DNA of 7,431 nucleotides from an uncultured Verrucomicrobiota bacterium (lineage in GTDB: Bacteria > Verrucomicrobiota > Kiritimatiellia > RFP12 > UBA1067), in NCBI GenBank assembly GCA_945947925.1, contig CAMEZU010000089.1:1-7431 (forward strand), written 5' to 3'. Under the pieces are notes generated by a model. The model ran no database searches. It worked only from the letters and a program-made list of their open reading frames with translations, and was not told where the DNA came from. Every line of letters starts with the position of its first letter. Positions within the stretch are counted from its first letter, which is position 1. Below, piece by piece: positions 5,559 through 7,431 of this stretch. A program made the position numbers and the translations under genes.

Positions 5559-6692
5559 GTGAACGACCATCAGATCGACCTGTTCGAGGGTCAGTTCGAG
5601 GTTCCGCTCGGGATGGCCTACAACTCCTACGTGATCAGGGACGAGAAGATCGCGGTCATGGATACGGTCGATCAGAATTTCGGAGACGAGTGGCTCGCCA
5701 ACCTGAAGCGCGAAATCGGCGACGCGAAGGTGGACTACCTCGTCGTGCAGCACATGGAGCCCGACCACTCGGCGTGCATCGCGCAGTTCGCGAAGGCCTA
5801 TCCCGAGGCGAAGATCGTGTCCCAGCTCCTTTCGTTCAATATGATGAAGGGCTACTTCGGGACGGACTACGCCGATCGGCGCGTCGTCGTCAAGGAGGGC
5901 GACACGCTTGACCTCGGCAAGCATCGCCTCGCCTTCGTCGCGGCGCCGTTCGTCCATTGGCCCGAGGTGTTCGTGAGCTACGACCTGACGGACAGGATTC
6001 TCTTCTCGGCCGACGGCTTCGGCAAGTTCGGCGCGAACGACGCCGTCGATCCGGAAGGGTGGGACTGCGAGGCGCGGCGCTACTATTTCGGCATCGTCGG
6101 CAAGTTCGGCGACAAGGTGCAGGCCCTGCTCAAGAAGGCGGCCGGACTCGAGATCGCGACAATCTGTCCGCTGCACGGTCCCGTGCTCGCGACGCCCGAG
6201 GAGATCGCCCACGCCGTCGCGCAATACGCGACCTGGTCGTCCTACGGCGTCGAGTCCGAAGGCGTCTGCGTCGCCTACACGTCCGTCTACGGCCATACCC
6301 GGGAGGCGGCGCTCAAGTTCGCCGAGGCGCTGAAGGCGAAGGGGTGTCCGAAGGTGGCGGTCGCCGATCTCGCGCGCGACGACATGTACGAGACGATCGA
6401 GGACGGCTTCCGCTACGGACGCCTCGTGCTGGCGACGACGACCTACAACGGCGCCGTGTTCCCGAAGATGGAGGAGTACGTCCGCCATCTCCTGCGCCGC
6501 AACTACCAGGGCCGCAAGATCGGCCTGATCGAGAACGGCACCTGGGCGCCGCTTGCGGCCAAGGGACTGAAGGAGCTCTTCGCCGGTGCGAAGGACATCT
6601 CGTTCTGCGACACGGTCGTGACGATCCGGGGCGCGCTGGACGCGGCGTCCGAGGCGCAGCTCGGGAAGTTGGCGGACGAGATCCTGGCCTGA
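5559..6692 (+). CDS. fprA: Class A flavodiiron protein (A-type flavoprotein, O2/NO reductase)
   Basis: Flavodiiron proteins reduce O2 to water and/or NO to N2O in the cytoplasm, with electrons usually from rubredoxin or a similar carrier. They protect anaerobes. Counting from GTG 5559, the 377 residues comprise a metallo-beta-lactamase-like diiron domain (about 1-230) and a flavodoxin domain (about 235-377) with the FMN phosphate loop TSVYGHT. The diiron ligands appear complete: H65-x-E67-x-D69-H70, H133 in HWPE, D152 in SADGFG and H206 in PLHGP. There is no rubredoxin or flavin reductase extension, hence class A. The start is uncertain. GTG 5559 is the first standard codon in frame, with only a weak AGG before it. 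Codons 5529-5558 encode KVSEDIRYIG, which matches the usual family N-terminus. The true protein is probably about ten residues longer. ruvA follows by 9 bases. Confidence 0.92.
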   Translation: MNDHQIDLFEGQFEVPLGMAYNSYVIRDEKIAVMDTVDQNFGDEWLANLKREIGDAKVDYLVVQHMEPDHSACIAQFAKAYPEAKIVSQLLSFNMMKGYFGTDYADRRVVVKEGDTLDLGKHRLAFVAAPFVHWPEVFVSYDLTDRILFSADGFGKFGANDAVDPEGWDCEARRYYFGIVGKFGDKVQALLKKAAGLEIATICPLHGPVLATPEEIAHAVAQYATWSSYGVESEGVCVAYTSVYGHTREAALKFAEALKAKGCPKVAVADLARDDMYETIEDGFRYGRLVLATTTYNGAVFPKMEEYVRHLLRRNYQGRKIGLIENGTWAPLAAKGLKELFAGAKDISFCDTVVTIRGALDAASEAQLGKLADEILA

Positions 6693-6701
6693 GGGCGCGA
6701 C

Positions 6702-7313
6702 GTGATTGCGTACGTGCGAGGCGTGCTGACGGAAAAGGATCCCACGCGGGTCGTCGTCGAGGCGGCCGGCGTGGGGTACGAGGTGCTCATTCCCTTGTCG
6801 ACATTCGACCGCCTGCCCAAGGCCGGCGGCGAGGTGAAGCTCCTGACGTTCCATTGCGTGCGCGAGGACGACGAGATCCTCTTCGGCTTCGCGACGCCCG
6901 CCGAGAAGGAGCTGTTCGTCAAGCTGACCGCCGTTTCTGGCGTCGGACCGAAGATCGCGCTTTCCATCCTGTCGGGCGGATCCGTCGGCGAACTGGCGCT
7001 GGCGATCACCAGCGGCAACGCCAAGCGCATCTCGTCCATCAAGGGCGTCGGCAAGAAGACCGCCGAGAAGATCTGCCTCGAGCTGCAGGACAAGGTCAAC
7101 GCCATTGAGGCGCTATCCGCCGCCCAGCGCGCGGGTGTCGGCAAGGAGGCCGCCGCGCCCGTTCTCCGCGATGCGATCCTGGCGCTTTCCGCGCTCGGCT
7201 TCAGCGAGGAGACGGCGAACAAGATGGTCGGCGACGTCGTCGCGAAGCACCCCGAGGCCAAGGATACCGAAACGCTCGTCCGCCTGGCGCTGTCCGGCGG
7301 AAAGAAGCGATGA
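6702..7313 (+). CDS. ruvA: Holliday junction branch migration protein RuvA
   Basis: RuvA binds four-way DNA junctions as a tetramer or octamer and loads the RuvB motor for branch migration in recombinational repair. The 203-residue product has normal length. Domain I (1-63) is the OB fold with the acidic pin residues E55 and D56 in REDDEILFGF. Domain II has two helix-hairpin-helix motifs, SGVGPK (79-84) and KGVGKKTAEK (114-123). The C-terminal RuvB-binding domain (about 155-200) has DAILALSALGFSEETA. The start is GTG, six bases after GAGGG at 6691-6695, and gives the usual beginning MIAYVRG. It follows the flavodiiron gene by 9 bases and overlaps the next start as ATGA. Neither ruvB nor ruvC is seen in the window. 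Confidence 0.96.
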   Translation: MIAYVRGVLTEKDPTRVVVEAAGVGYEVLIPLSTFDRLPKAGGEVKLLTFHCVREDDEILFGFATPAEKELFVKLTAVSGVGPKIALSILSGGSVGELALAITSGNAKRISSIKGVGKKTAEKICLELQDKVNAIEALSAAQRAGVGKEAAAPVLRDAILALSALGFSEETANKMVGDVVAKHPEAKDTETLVRLALSGGKKR

Positions 7314-7431
7314 CGAAGCCGTACGTCAGGATACCCCGCGCCGCGCTGTCGGGCTTCTTCTTCCTGGCCTACGGACTCTTTGCGCGGCCGTCGGCGATCG
7401 CCGCGTGCATCGCCGAGGCGCGATCTGTGTA
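7310..7431 (+). CDS. N-terminal fragment of an exported or membrane protein
   Basis: The ATG overlaps the ruvA stop as ATGA, with GGAAAG a few bases upstream, and the frame stays open to the window edge (40 codons plus two bases, TA). The visible part has a basic start (residues 1-10 with K3, R7 and R10), a hydrophobic run at about 11-25 including GFFFLAYGLFA, and then RPSAIAAC. This looks like a signal peptide or signal anchor. AIA could be a signal peptidase I site, and IAAC (Cys33) resembles a lipobox, although the R-P before it is unusual for a lipoprotein. Too little is present to name a family. The next base could make the last codon a stop, in which case it would be a 40-residue peptide. 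The overlap implies co-translation with ruvA. Confidence 0.6.
   Translation, partial: MTKPYVRIPRAALSGFFFLAYGLFARPSAIAACIAEARSV

Noticed and set aside
2175..6854. Giant open frame of about 1559 codons on the minus strand
   Set aside because: It runs in exact codon register against ftsI, the nuclease, the flavodiiron gene and most of its overlap with ruvA, all of which share one frame. Its stops would require the sense codons TTA, CTA or TCA, which are rare in this high-GC genome. It ends exactly at the CTA leucine codon at 2175-2177 of ftsI. The translation is low-complexity (R/L/V/D-rich) with no recognisable domain, so it is a shadow.
5957..7108. 383-codon + strand frame across the flavodiiron gene and ruvA
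   Set aside because: It is Arg/Gly-rich off-frame sequence spanning two well-supported genes. No domain is recognisable.

Overview
This is a high-GC bacterial chromosomal segment with every recognisable gene on the + strand and no intergenic gap above about 180 bases. It has two transcriptional blocks, each preceded by a readable sigma-70-type promoter. I see no mobile element, CRISPR array, RNA gene or convincing intrinsic terminator.

Block 1 (about 115-4001) is the start of a division and cell wall (dcw) cluster. An AT-rich control region carries a TTGCAT-17 bp-TATAAT promoter with superimposed 10-bp direct repeats that resemble MraZ operator boxes. It is followed by mraZ (transcriptional regulator), rsmH (16S rRNA methyltransferase), a short ftsL-like membrane protein and ftsI (division transpeptidase). 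The genes are tightly packed: ATGA overlap for rsmH/ftsL and an 8-bp gap for ftsL/ftsI. The usual next dcw genes (murE, murF, mraY and so on) do not follow, so the cluster is cut after ftsI.

Block 2 (4065-7431) starts at an extended -10 promoter placed so that transcription would begin at or next to the ATG, which predicts a leaderless mRNA. It encodes a beta-CASP metallo-beta-lactamase-fold RNA-processing nuclease, a class A flavodiiron protein (O2/NO reductase), ruvA (Holliday junction recognition) and the first 40 codons of an exported or membrane protein. The last three are spaced 9 bp apart or overlap, and probably form one operon.

The flavodiiron protein suggests an anaerobic or microaerophilic, oxygen-sensitive host. 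The high GC, the mraZ-rsmH-ftsL-ftsI order and the divergent FtsL fit a Gram-negative-type lineage. A member of the PVC group (for example Kiritimatiellota or Verrucomicrobiota, gut or sediment) is my guess, but no marker here proves it.

The best leads are: the MraZ-type repeats that run through the promoter into the mraZ coding sequence; the two leaderless or near-leaderless promoters; and the start of the flavodiiron gene. There, family-typical N-terminal residues are encoded upstream of the first ordinary start codon, behind a well-placed Shine-Dalgarno and in the same frame as the preceding gene's TGA stop. I did not find a wholly new system.
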